DNA of 64,000 bases from assembly GCA_017478205.1 (NCBI GenBank), contig JAFVDZ010000024.1, positions 1 to 64,000 on the forward strand, given 5' to 3'. Below the pieces are notes generated by a model. That model saw only the letters and a program-made list of their open reading frames with translations, searched no databases and had not been told where the DNA came from. Positions 44,838 through 53,651 of this stretch are shown in pieces (positions within the stretch are counted from its first letter, which is position 1; each line of letters starts with the position of its first letter). Source of the stretch: Spirochaetales bacterium (GTDB taxonomy: Bacteria; Spirochaetota; Spirochaetia; Sphaerochaetales; Sphaerochaetaceae). The position numbers were made by a program, and so were the translations under genes.

Positions 44838-45847
44838 TATTTGCTTCCGTATGTTCCAGCAGGAATTGTGTACTTGCTGTAGAATGGGGATGCTGAAATG
44901 AGCTTATCTGCATGAGCGTCATCAATATTTACGAGGTATACAGTCTTTGCTGTAGCAAGGTCTGTGATAGCAGTGGTAGGAGCACCAGCTACGATGAATG
45001 CAGCGTCGATCTTGCCATCCTTGAGGCTATCAGCAGAATCGCCGAAGCTCTGGTATACAGCCTTTACATCCTTTTCGGTGAGGCCATAAGCATCGAGAAC
45101 GTCGATTGCATTGAAGTAAACACCAGAACCGATAGCACCGATGGATACTGATCTGCCCTTGAGGTCTGCACCACTTGCGATGTCACTCTTTGTTGTTACG
45201 ATCTGTACCTGCTCCATATAGAGAGCTGCGACAACGCTGAAGCCCTTGACTGGAGAAGTGAAGAGTCTCTCACCATTGTATGCATAGCTCATAACATCAG
45301 ACTGTACGAAGCCAAGCTGTACGTCGTTAGCAGAGAGGTCTTCGATGTTTGCCTTGGAACCACCAGAGGTAACAGCAGTAACTGAGTAAGGTGTGTTCTT
45401 GGTTACGTAACCAGCGAGAACGCTACCGAAACCATAGTATGTACCTGTATCACCACCTGTACCGAAGTTAAGAGAGGAAACCTTACCGTTACCAGCACCT
45501 GACTTTACAGAAGCAACATTGTAGCCCTTTTCAGCAAAGTACTTTGCTGCACCTGGGTGATAAGGAACAGCTGATACGGAGGAAGCGAATGCCAGGTCGA
45601 GTTCGTTGCCCTTAGCATGCTGGCCAGCGATAGCAGCCTTGTTGTCGAAGATGGACTTTACGATTGCATATACTTCATCAGTAGGAACATCATCACGTAC
45701 GATTACGACAGCACCAACTGCGACAGTGTTGGTATCAACGTTAGCAACGCTTCTGGAGGTGTCTGCTGCAGCCTCCTTGGAACCACTTGCTGCAACAAAA
45801 GATACTGCGAGAGCGAGAACCATTAAAATCAAAAAAACTTTCTTCAT
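44837..45847 (-). CDS. TAXI-family TRAP substrate-binding protein
   Basis: This 336-residue periplasmic protein opens with a signal peptide ending in a lipobox-like or cleavage region (LMVLALAVSFVAASGSKEAAAD; no Cys, so a cleaved rather than lipidated start is likely). The body has LNFGTGGDTGTYYGFGSVLAGYV and GGSKANIEDLSANDVQLGFVQSD, which are typical TAXI landmarks. An AAGGAGG ribosome binding site precedes ATG 45847. The divergent LysR-family gene probably regulates it. Confidence 0.92.
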   Translation of the reverse strand: MKKVFLILMVLALAVSFVAASGSKEAAADTSRSVANVDTNTVAVGAVVIVRDDVPTDEVYAIVKSIFDNKAAIAGQHAKGNELDLAFASSVSAVPYHPGAAKYFAEKGYNVASVKSGAGNGKVSSLNFGTGGDTGTYYGFGSVLAGYVTKNTPYSVTAVTSGGSKANIEDLSANDVQLGFVQSDVMSYAYNGERLFTSPVKGFSVVAALYMEQVQIVTTKSDIASGADLKGRSVSIGAIGSGVYFNAIDVLDAYGLTEKDVKAVYQSFGDSADSLKDGKIDAAFIVAGAPTTAITDLATAKTVYLVNIDDAHADKLISASPFYSKYTIPAGTYGSK

Positions 45848-45940
45848 AAGGAAAAACCTCCTTGTTTGTTACAAAAACCATGCTAGCAAAATGAAAAAAA
45901 ATATAAAAACAGAAATTTCCAAAGATTAATAGGTACTTGT

Positions 45941-45958
45941 CACAACCTTTTAGTTGTG
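45941..45958. promoter_or_regulatory. Inverted repeat between TAXI and LysR genes
   Basis: CACAAC, six bases, GTTGTG; it ends 13 bases before the LysR start. Within a longer TCACAAC...GTTGTGG context it is a candidate LysR-type operator for self-control and control of the TRAP genes. Confidence 0.4.
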
Positions 45959-45971
45959 GTTGAATATTTCT

Positions 45972-46901
45972 ATGAACTTCCTAGTTTTACGCTACTTCAA
46001 GACTGTTGCCTCTGAACTGAATATCACTCATGCGGCAAACAAATTATATATTTCACAGCAGGCATTGAGCTCACATATAAAGAATCTGGAGGATGAGCTG
46101 GGCGTAAGGCTGTTCAATAGAACACCTCGCCTTTCGCTTACCGATGCAGGAAGGTGTCTCTATGAGGCAGTTTTGGGTTTCGATGAAGTGAATGAAACAC
46201 TGAACGACAAATTGAATGCGATAAGGAACGAAGAGCGAGGAGAGCTGAGAATTGGGCTTTCATTCACTAGAGGGCAGTTCATTCTTCCCCAGGTCCTTCC
46301 TGAATATGCTCAAAACCATGCACTTGTACATATAAATATATATGAAGAGAGATCTCATGTTCTAAGAGATAGACTTTTGAAAGGGGAAATTGATTTCTGG
46401 ATTTCAGCAGACGATGTAAATTTCGAAGGAGTTATAAAGGAGCCTCTCTTTAGAGAGAACTTCTTTATGGTAATTCCTGAAAAGATTCTGGAAGCCCATT
46501 ATGGTAAGAGGAAGGCTAAGGAGATCTTTCTGGATTTCAGGATCGAGGATGTAATCGAGTGTCCATTCATTCTCCTTACTCCTGGAAACCGAAGCCGAGA
46601 TCTTTTTGATAACATAATAAGATCGAGAAAGCTCACACCGAATATCATATTGGAAACAGATAATGCACAGACTGCATTTGCTCTAGCTCAGAAGGAGATG
46701 GCCCTTACTCTGTATTCTGATATGTTCCTCAGAAACTATACTTCTACATTGAATCCTTCTGTTCGACTCATATCCATGCAGAAGTACATCCCAAGTGATG
46801 TTCTGTACATATACCACAATGAAGATAGTCTCTCTTCAAAATATAAGCAGAAATTCCTTGAGGATATGCACAAGGCATTTTTGCCTATAATGAATCAATA
46901 G
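45972..46901 (+). CDS. LysR-family transcriptional regulator
   Basis: This 309-residue LysR protein begins at ATG 45972 (MNFLVLRYFKTVASELNITHAA), the standard opening of the family; a TTG at 45954 would add six residues and has no ribosome binding site. The winged helix has ISQQALSSHIKNLEDELGVRLFNR in part. The effector domain follows. The divergent TAXI-TRAP genes are the natural target. The end overlaps the convergent membrane-protein gene by seven bases. Confidence 0.88.
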   Translation: MNFLVLRYFKTVASELNITHAANKLYISQQALSSHIKNLEDELGVRLFNRTPRLSLTDAGRCLYEAVLGFDEVNETLNDKLNAIRNEERGELRIGLSFTRGQFILPQVLPEYAQNHALVHINIYEERSHVLRDRLLKGEIDFWISADDVNFEGVIKEPLFRENFFMVIPEKILEAHYGKRKAKEIFLDFRIEDVIECPFILLTPGNRSRDLFDNIIRSRKLTPNIILETDNAQTAFALAQKEMALTLYSDMFLRNYTSTLNPSVRLISMQKYIPSDVLYIYHNEDSLSSKYKQKFLEDMHKAFLPIMNQ

Positions 46902-47650
46902 CCGTGTGGGCTGACAAGGCAGAGCATTGCGATTCCGATAAAATAGAAAATTGCTCCAAGCAGTGTCACAGGGAAGAAACCTGCAATTATGATCATGTGC
47001 CCAAGGCTAAGGAAAACGAAGGTAAAAAAGCGCTTCAATGCATAGCTTTCCTTGTCCTTCAGGAAGTTTGCAAAATAGGTCATAAGGCCAAGTAGCATGA
47101 TAGAGAAAGCAACTAGCCAGATACCCATGCTATGGCTATTTGGCATGTGACGGTTGCTGTTTAGTGGAAGCTTGATTGCTATGATCAAGGCTGTCGCAAT
47201 CCCCAATCCTGCATAGATATTGTGGTGCCTTGATGTGTTTGTATTGTCATAGTTGATGACAGCAGCAAAGAATAGAACGATCTCTGTGCACAGAAGGAAG
47301 AAGAAGAACAGCTTCTGGTTGAAGACATATGGAAGCATTGTTATGCCAATATATTCTTCGATACTTGGGATATATGCGACAGAGCTCATAGATATGAAAA
47401 ATAGATAGATTGGGATAAGGGAACCTTCTGCAACTGTTACTCTGTGCTTCAGGCTAAGAATGAAGATCGGGAAGATCGAAAGAAGTAGAAGCAATAATAG
47501 AGGAAGATAGAAAATAATGACCTCAATATGGTTTATAAGATCATTATCCATACTCCTGAAAAGAGTATATCCCAACAGCCAGAACATAAATAGGGCTGAA
47601 AGCACCTGGAATATAGATACGAGTTTGGAAAAGCGTCGACTGTTCACCAA
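46895..47650 (-). CDS. Unrecognised multi-pass membrane protein
   Basis: 251 residues with about seven hydrophobic segments (VLSALFMFWLLGYTLF; VIIFYLPLLLLLLLSIFPIFIL in part; LIPIYLFFISMSSVAYI; LFFFFLLCTEIVLFFAAVI; GIATALIIAIKL; IWLVAFSIMLLGLMTYFA; a last pair near the end). No catalytic motif is seen. I do not recognise a family. It overlaps the start region of the symporter gene's end by seven bases, so the two are co-transcribed and perhaps work together. Confidence 0.6.
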   Translation of the reverse strand: MVNSRRFSKLVSIFQVLSALFMFWLLGYTLFRSMDNDLINHIEVIIFYLPLLLLLLLSIFPIFILSLKHRVTVAEGSLIPIYLFFISMSSVAYIPSIEEYIGITMLPYVFNQKLFFFFLLCTEIVLFFAAVINYDNTNTSRHHNIYAGLGIATALIIAIKLPLNSNRHMPNSHSMGIWLVAFSIMLLGLMTYFANFLKDKESYALKRFFTFVFLSLGHMIIIAGFFPVTLLGAIFYFIGIAMLCLVSPHGY

Positions 47651-48888
47651 TTATTCTCCTCAACCTTATTATATACCTTAATTCTTCTATCGCATAATAG
47701 AGCACCAAGCAGACCAATTTCTATATCTAGAGAAGCAGAAAGTGCACTGATAAGTGGAAGAACCCCAATTATTGTCATCTCAGCACCATAAAGGTTTATA
47801 TCAGCAAGCTGGAAAGCTATTGCAATTATGAATACAGCTTCGAGCCCTCCACCAGCTATCGAAGATGAGAAGCTTGCAAAGCAGCAGAGCAAAGTAATTA
47901 CAACAACCTCATATAAGCTTGGCATACTCCCTGCTGCAGAGAAGATGACACTGAGTGCACATATTACAGCAACAGATGCAGATCCAGCTCTTCCTATGAC
48001 ACTTAAAAGAGGAATAGAGGAAGAGGAAACTCTTCTTCTGATGCCAAATTGGTCTTTCAATGTAGATTCAAGCATTGGAGATGCAAACACATAGCTTCCT
48101 GTGAAGAATGCAGATAAGAGGACAGGAAGACTCTTGAAGATGGCGAACCAACCATTCACTTTAAATAGTGTCAGGGCAGATAGAAGTAGAGGCAGGATGA
48201 TGAGGCCTATGAACAAGGCTGCAGCAAAAAGGAAAAGCGGAAGAGCTGGATAGAGCAACAATGTCTTTTCCTGGATGAGCTCTAAAAAGAAGAGGCTCGA
48301 AACTGGATAGAGCAGGATAAAGCCAAGAGTTTTATACATCCTTGCTATCCTATACATGACAACAGAGAATGAGTTCATCAATCTGTATGCGGGTTTCACT
48401 GTCTCCATGTCCGGTTTCAGAGCAAGTCCAAAGAGATATGAAAAGATGATAGCAGGGAGGAAGAAGTCAGTTAACTTTGAAAGTGTATAGACGATATTTC
48501 CTGAAAAAAGAGAGTCTCCTGCTGATGAAAATGAAGATGGCAAGATAGATGTAAAGTAGCCTTCTGTGCCAGCTGTCGAACTTGCAGGAAATGGAATAGC
48601 GATAAAGTAGATTGCCAAAGCACAGAGAAGAGGAAGTATAAAGGCCGTCAAAAGAGACCAATATAGTGATGGAATGATTACTTTTCTTGTCAGATGATAC
48701 TTTTTCAAACTCGCTGCAGCTGGAGGGAGTGCAAAAAGGATCATTGGAAGAAAGATAAATGCACCAAGCCTCATCGCATAGCTTGAAAGATTCATGAAAA
48801 GAGATGCTGCAATCGTGCTGTCCTTAAATACTAATGCTGTAATGGCACCAAGAATGATGGCTCCTAGGTAGGTAATCAAGGGAATCAT
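47644..48888 (-). CDS. SDF-type (dicarboxylate/amino acid:cation) symporter
   Basis: This 414-residue secondary transporter has the SDF fold: eight or so helices and two re-entrant loops. The first loop region carries a serine run, RRVSSSSIPLLSVIGRAGSAS, in place of the usual 'SSSxxTLP'; the second region is FASFSSSIAGGGLEAV. The altered loop suggests that substrate choice differs from glutamate or fumarate carriers. ATG 48888 is placed six bases after a -10; no Shine-Dalgarno. It is the first gene of a two-gene operon. Confidence 0.82.
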   Translation of the reverse strand: MIPLITYLGAIILGAITALVFKDSTIAASLFMNLSSYAMRLGAFIFLPMILFALPPAAASLKKYHLTRKVIIPSLYWSLLTAFILPLLCALAIYFIAIPFPASSTAGTEGYFTSILPSSFSSAGDSLFSGNIVYTLSKLTDFFLPAIIFSYLFGLALKPDMETVKPAYRLMNSFSVVMYRIARMYKTLGFILLYPVSSLFFLELIQEKTLLLYPALPLFLFAAALFIGLIILPLLLSALTLFKVNGWFAIFKSLPVLLSAFFTGSYVFASPMLESTLKDQFGIRRRVSSSSIPLLSVIGRAGSASVAVICALSVIFSAAGSMPSLYEVVVITLLCCFASFSSSIAGGGLEAVFIIAIAFQLADINLYGAEMTIIGVLPLISALSASLDIEIGLLGALLCDRRIKVYNKVEENNW

Positions 48889-48923
48889 AGAAACATCGTA
48901 ATATCAAACCCCTTCGAGGTCAA
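48889..48923 (-). promoter_or_regulatory. Promoter of the SDF symporter, leaderless type
   Basis: On the minus strand: TTGACC (48923-48918), 17 bases, TACGAT (48900-48895), six bases, ATG 48888. The -35 lies in the loop of the terminator at 48909-48933. Confidence 0.6.
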
Positions 48924-48933
48924 TTCGAAGGGG
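48909..48933 (-). terminator. Terminator of the GH13 gene, with the next promoter's -35 in its loop
   Basis: CCCCTTCGA (48909-48917) pairs with TTCGAAGGGG (48924-48933), loop GGTCAA, and TTTGAT follows on the minus strand. The loop bases are the -35 of the next gene's promoter. Confidence 0.6.
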
Positions 48934-48947
48934 CTTGAGTGATTGTT

Positions 48948-51900
48948 TTACTTGAGGAAGTCGTCAAGCTTATAAAGTGCAAGTGATTCCTTTCTCAGAA
49001 GCTCGCCGATGTACTTTTCACTGTTGAATGCCTTATCAGGACAGAGTGTCTCAAAGGAGAGTGCTGAAACGATGATCAACTGCTGCAAGAGCTCCTGACC
49101 ATACCAGGTGACACCCTTATATTCATTGCACTTGATCTCTCCTCTGTTCTCTTGGCTTTCAAGCAGATGAGATATGATCTTGATAGGCTTTTCATCCTTT
49201 ACTTCCTCGATCATGTAGCCAAGTACATCGAAGAGGGCTGCAAAGTGAAGTGTTCTATGAAGCTCTGTCTCATTTAGGCCATGCTCCTTTGCCCAAGTGG
49301 CAAAGAAATGGGTCAAGAGCAGTTTGTCTGCGGCAACGAGTGCTTCTCTTGGTGATCTGGATTTCTCAGAAAGGAATGGCTTGATGAGCAAAGCAGCTGC
49401 AACAATGAGTTCAAGTTCCTTCATTACAGAAAATATCTGCTTTTCAGTCTTTCCACTCATCAGCTTTGCAAGTCTCTTGACAAGAGATACAAGTTGCTTT
49501 GGATTGATATCAACAGGTCTCTGAGGAATAGCGGAAAGGGTTGCCATATCGAAATTCTCACTTTCGCTGTAGAGCCTTGTATAGGTGTCTGCAACAGAAA
49601 GGATGAATCTTCTCTGCTCTGTGACATCAGCCTTTGCTGTGAGAAGGTTTCTTATCGAGCTGAAGAATTCAGGCGATCTGAAATATTCAAGAGCTCTATA
49701 GACTGGTTCAAGCTTCAGAAGAGCAATGGCAACAGCGATGTTGCTCACTCCTCTTCCCTGGAGGAAGTCAGAAAGTCTTCTGTATGAACCATCAGTATCT
49801 ACAACCTCTCTTATGTTCCAGAGAACCTTTGTGTCATAGCCATCGATTGTGAAGCTATAGCCATCGTTGAGGATCTTTGAAGATGGAGCAATGAATGTAA
49901 GGCCTGAAAGGAAGTCGTCATAGATGACAAACCTGTCATCACCCTGATGAAGACCAAGGTTCTCTGCAAGAGTAGTTGTTGCAGTATGATTGCCTGCAGC
50001 TGACTTTATCAGCTTAGGGCAGGAGGTCTTGATGGTTGCAGAGACTCTCTCATACTGGTTGTTGACGATAACAAGTGTTCTTTCAGAGCCGTAACCATTT
50101 GCATATGCGAAGATGGATTCTTCGACATGTCCATAGTTATATGCATCATAGAGGTTGAAGTGCTCTACTCCAGAGAAGAGGTATCTCTTTCTGAGGAGAG
50201 GGAAAATCCTTCTGTAGTGTTCACCGACGAGGTAATCATTTGGATATTCGTTGTAGTATGCTCTCTTATACTCCATGCCATACTTTTCTCTGAAGCCTTC
50301 GATCTGTCCATGACCGAACATTGGAAGACCTGGGAGGGTCGAAAGGATTGTACAGATACCGAAGTAGCGGTTTCCATCACCGAACTGGGCAATTGCAGTA
50401 TCCTCATCAGGGTTGTTCATGAAGTTGACATATCGTTTGAGAATTTCAGGGTCGAAGAGAAGTGTATTCTTGATCGAAAGTCTATACTTATTATTCTCCT
50501 GTCTCTTGAGCATGTTCATGAAGGCACTGTTATAAACACGGTGCATACCAAGAGTTCTTACGAAGTAGCCCTCGAGCATCCAGAAAGCTTCTGCAAGCAG
50601 AAGTGTATCAGGAACTTCCTTTGCAACGCGGTCTACAACCTCTCTCCAGAACTCCTGAGGAATTCTATCATCGAACTCCTGCTGGCTGATTGCATGGACG
50701 AATCTGCCTGGGATGTCTCCACCTGTACCTGGCTGTGGATACCACAGTCTCTGGATGTGGCGCTTAGCAAGTGTCATTGCTGCATCGAAGCGGATGATAG
50801 GGAAATTCCTTGCAACGAAGAGAATCTTCTGAATGACAGCTTCTCTTGCAACTGGATTGAGATAGTCGATCTGTGCTGTATCATTCCAAGGCATGCTGGT
50901 TCCATCATTACCATGGAAGACGTACTTGACCTCTCCTGTTCTCTTGTTTCTTCTCATGAAGGTGACAGCTGCATCAGTTTTAGAGTAGTAGTGGTCCTCG
51001 ATTTTGATTTCGATATCAGGGTTCTTTGAGAAGTCAGGACCATTGTAAGTGTAGTTAGGGAATGGAGGATAATCCTGGCTGATGAAATACTCTGGGTGGT
51101 CGTACATCCAGTTGCTATCAAGACCAGTATGGTTTGGAACCATATCGGATGCGAGCCGGATTCCTCTTGCATTACATCTCTGACGGAGGTTCTCCAAAGC
51201 CTGCCAGCCACCGATAGATTCACTTATCTCATAATCCTTGAGGGAGTATGCAGAGGCTTCGGCATCTTCGTTTCCACACATCACCTTGATCTCTCTTGAA
51301 GCATCAGATCTCTCCCAGAGACCGATAAGCCAGAGGGCAGTGAAGCCTCTTTCTTTAAGCATATCAAGTTCGTGGTCTGGAATCTGATCGAGGGTGCGGA
51401 TCTCTCTCTTGTACCACTTTGAAAGCTGGTCAAGCCAGACAAGGGTGCACTTTGCCATCATGACAACCTTTGGCATCCAGTCTGTATCACTACTGAAGGC
51501 TTCATATTCATTCTGAAGTCCAGAGTAGTCCATTACGTTAGTAGGAGCTCCTGCTCCACCACCATTTCCTCCTCTGTCCTTGTCCTCTGTTGTCATGAAG
51601 TCGAGTGTGGATTCGAGAAGGCGTAGCAGATCCTCTCCGATTATATTTGTCCAGTTCTTTGCGATGAACTTGATCTGATCTTCAAGACTATCTGGGTACA
51701 ATCTTGCAGGGCGGTCCAAGAAGCTGAAGATATCTTCATCGCTTCCACCTGTGAAAGTATCTATATCAAGATTTGCTTTACCGATGATATCTCTGACTTC
51801 TACCATCTTTTCTGGGTAAACGAGATCAGATGGTCTGATTAGAGGCTCAGATGCCTTGAGAAGGGCAGGGTTTGCTACCATGACCTCTCTTACAAAGAAG

Positions 51901-52298
51901 TCTCTTGTTGCCTCCTCTCTTACTTTCTTTCCATCTGGCTTGGTGCTATCAAGCAGAGGAGAAGGAAACTGCATATTATAGAAGTTGATGACATTCTCAA
52001 GGGAAGGGTCCTGTCCAATCTTATCTAGGGACTCAGCAATGAGTCCTGGGTTACTTCTCTTTATATATGCATCGAATACGTACTGATATAGCTCATGGAG
52101 GATACCAGAAGCAAAAACTCTTGCAGGAGAGAGGAAGATGGAGCCATTCTTTCTCTTTTGGTCTTCATTAAAAGAAAAAGCGATATTATTCGCATCATCA
52201 TAAAGGTTTTTCAGTTCACTTGTAGTTATGAAAAGAGGGCGTTCAACACCTAGCTCCTCTCGAGTCTTCCTAGCTATTCTAAAATCTCTAGCATCCAT
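48948..52298 (-). CDS. Large GH13 alpha-amylase-family protein
   Basis: This 1116-residue protein has a GH13 barrel in the middle. Conserved region I is SDMVPNHTG near 386, region II has the nucleophile Asp in PIIRFDAAMTLA near 503, region III has the acid Glu in LLLAEAFWMLEG near 569, and region IV is FMNNPDEDTAI near 628, where NPDED stands for the usual NHD. About 280 residues ahead of the barrel and 250-300 after it are unrecognised. No signal peptide: it should act on intracellular alpha-glucan or oligosaccharide. A GGAGG is placed before the ATG. Confidence 0.82.
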   Translation of the reverse strand: MDARDFRIARKTREELGVERPLFITTSELKNLYDDANNIAFSFNEDQKRKNGSIFLSPARVFASGILHELYQYVFDAYIKRSNPGLIAESLDKIGQDPSLENVINFYNMQFPSPLLDSTKPDGKKVREEATRDFFVREVMVANPALLKASEPLIRPSDLVYPEKMVEVRDIIGKANLDIDTFTGGSDEDIFSFLDRPARLYPDSLEDQIKFIAKNWTNIIGEDLLRLLESTLDFMTTEDKDRGGNGGGAGAPTNVMDYSGLQNEYEAFSSDTDWMPKVVMMAKCTLVWLDQLSKWYKREIRTLDQIPDHELDMLKERGFTALWLIGLWERSDASREIKVMCGNEDAEASAYSLKDYEISESIGGWQALENLRQRCNARGIRLASDMVPNHTGLDSNWMYDHPEYFISQDYPPFPNYTYNGPDFSKNPDIEIKIEDHYYSKTDAAVTFMRRNKRTGEVKYVFHGNDGTSMPWNDTAQIDYLNPVAREAVIQKILFVARNFPIIRFDAAMTLAKRHIQRLWYPQPGTGGDIPGRFVHAISQQEFDDRIPQEFWREVVDRVAKEVPDTLLLAEAFWMLEGYFVRTLGMHRVYNSAFMNMLKRQENNKYRLSIKNTLLFDPEILKRYVNFMNNPDEDTAIAQFGDGNRYFGICTILSTLPGLPMFGHGQIEGFREKYGMEYKRAYYNEYPNDYLVGEHYRRIFPLLRKRYLFSGVEHFNLYDAYNYGHVEESIFAYANGYGSERTLVIVNNQYERVSATIKTSCPKLIKSAAGNHTATTTLAENLGLHQGDDRFVIYDDFLSGLTFIAPSSKILNDGYSFTIDGYDTKVLWNIREVVDTDGSYRRLSDFLQGRGVSNIAVAIALLKLEPVYRALEYFRSPEFFSSIRNLLTAKADVTEQRRFILSVADTYTRLYSESENFDMATLSAIPQRPVDINPKQLVSLVKRLAKLMSGKTEKQIFSVMKELELIVAAALLIKPFLSEKSRSPREALVAADKLLLTHFFATWAKEHGLNETELHRTLHFAALFDVLGYMIEEVKDEKPIKIISHLLESQENRGEIKCNEYKGVTWYGQELLQQLIIVSALSFETLCPDKAFNSEKYIGELLRKESLALYKLDDFLK

Positions 52299-52363
52299 AA
52301 CAAATATTTCCTCCCTTCAAGAATATTTTAAAGGAAAACAGAAAAAATGGTAGTGCTGTTTTA

Positions 52364-52891
52364 TTATTTGATTTTTACTTCTTTTGGCAGAGATTGGTCA
52401 CTTTCAAGCAAGAATGCTGACTTTTCAATTACCTGTTCAAGGAGAACTCTTTCATCATTAGTGAAATTTGATGTGACGTAATTTCTAACATCGTTATGCT
52501 TTGGTCTTCCAATTCCTATCCTCAGACGGAGGAAAGAGTCTGTGCCAAGGCGCTCCTTTATCGACCTAAGTCCGTTGTGACCCTGCAAGCCACCTCCAAC
52601 CTGAAGTCTGGCAACTCCCAATTCAAGTTCAAGGTCGTCGTGGATAATTACAATATTATCCGCCTTGATCTTGAAAAAGGAGGCAGCTTCGCTTACTGCA
52701 GTGCCTGAAAGGTTCATATATGTCATTGGCTTCAGGATTATATCATTTCCAATCTTTGCATATGCACTATGAAACTTCACTTGATATGAAAGTGATGGGT
52801 ATAGAATATCGGCCATGATGAAGCCAGCATTGTGCCTAGTCTTCTCATATTCCTTGCCTGGATTTCCTAAAAATACCAACAAACGTGACAT
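52364..52891 (-). CDS. pth: Peptidyl-tRNA hydrolase
   Basis: This 175-residue enzyme frees tRNA from dropped-off peptidyl-tRNA. The family pattern is intact: FLGNPGKEYEKTRHNAGF (N10 and catalytic H20), PMTYMNLSG, IIHDDLELELG and GGLQGHNGLRSI. The promoter lies inside the end of nth: TTGAAA/TATTCT, ending six bases before ATG 52891. Confidence 0.96.
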   Translation of the reverse strand: MSRLLVFLGNPGKEYEKTRHNAGFIMADILYPSLSYQVKFHSAYAKIGNDIILKPMTYMNLSGTAVSEAASFFKIKADNIVIIHDDLELELGVARLQVGGGLQGHNGLRSIKERLGTDSFLRLRIGIGRPKHNDVRNYVTSNFTNDERVLLEQVIEKSAFLLESDQSLPKEVKIK

Positions 52892-52926
52892 GATTGGAGA
52901 ATAATAGCTTCAGCGACTCTTTTCAA
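52892..52926 (-). promoter_or_regulatory. Promoter of pth, leaderless type, overlapping the end of nth
   Basis: On the minus strand: TTGAAA (52926-52921), 17 bases, TATTCT (52903-52898), six bases, ATG 52891. The -35 is within nth codons. Confidence 0.7.
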
Positions 52927-53611
52927 CACCGATCTTGGGGCAAGACATCTTTTCAGGACATTTCGAGCAGAATGGAGAGATGGGAGTACAGATACTCTGC
53001 CCATATGCAACAAGCAATTCATTCAGAGGAATCCAGAACCTTCTTGGCATGATATTTTCAAGAGCTTTCTCACTCTCTTCAGGAGTTCTTGTAGCTATCC
53101 ATCCCATGCGATTCGATATCTGGTGAACATGACAATCTACACAGATTGCATCGATTTCGAATCCAAGATTCAGTACAAGGTTAGCTGTCTTGATCCCCAC
53201 ACCCTTCAAGCTGAGAAGCTCTTCTTTTGAAGAAGGAACCTTTCCACTAAAACGAGTTATCAACTCTCTTGAAATATCCTTTAGCTGGATAGCCTTGCGC
53301 TTAAAGAAGGCACAAGGATAGATGAGGCCCTCTATCTCTTCTGTTTCAAGTGCTTCTAGATGAAAGACATCGGGTGCTTTCGAAAGCAGTCTCTCACTTG
53401 CTTTTATCGTCACTTCATCCTTTGTCCTTAGAGATATGAGGGTTGAGACAAGGATTGCAAAAGGATCATTTTTGCACTCGAATGCGATCAGGGAGACAGA
53501 AGGAAGTTTTTTGCTTTCCTTCCATATCGTCTCCTTGAAAGAAGAAAATATCCTGTCAAAATATTCCTCAGAATGAATTTGTTTGTTTCTGTGCTCTGTT
53601 TCGACACTCAT
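52910..53611 (-). CDS. nth: Endonuclease III
   Basis: This 233-residue DNA glycosylase/AP lyase removes oxidised pyrimidines. The helix-hairpin-helix has the catalytic Lys (SLKGVGIKTANLVL), the catalytic Asp lies in ICVDCHVHQISNRMGW, and the C-terminal 4Fe-4S motif C-x6-C-x2-C-x5-C reads CTPISPFCSKCPEKMSC. ATG 53611 is chosen: an open frame upstream (53662) overlaps the divergent gene and has no family likeness. Confidence 0.93.
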   Translation of the reverse strand: MSVETEHRNKQIHSEEYFDRIFSSFKETIWKESKKLPSVSLIAFECKNDPFAILVSTLISLRTKDEVTIKASERLLSKAPDVFHLEALETEEIEGLIYPCAFFKRKAIQLKDISRELITRFSGKVPSSKEELLSLKGVGIKTANLVLNLGFEIDAICVDCHVHQISNRMGWIATRTPEESEKALENIMPRRFWIPLNELLVAYGQSICTPISPFCSKCPEKMSCPKIGVEKSR

Positions 53612-53647
53612 ATTATTGAATGATAATGGTTTGCTAACTAGAATCAA
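53612..53647 (-). promoter_or_regulatory. Promoter of nth, leaderless type
   Basis: On the minus strand: TTGATT (53647-53642), 16 bases, TATCAT (53625-53620), eight bases, ATG 53611. It overlaps the rightward promoter of the next gene almost completely. Confidence 0.4.
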
Positions 53648-53651
53648 AGCC
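53616..53651 (+). promoter_or_regulatory. Promoter of the DAHP synthase fusion gene, leaderless type
   Basis: TTGAAT (53616-53621), 17 bases, TAGAAT (53639-53644), seven bases, ATG 53652. No Shine-Dalgarno. Confidence 0.6.

Noticed and set aside
50127-51029. 300-codon plus-strand frame opposite the GH13 gene
   Set aside because: It is antisense to conserved GH13 barrel motifs and has no independent support.
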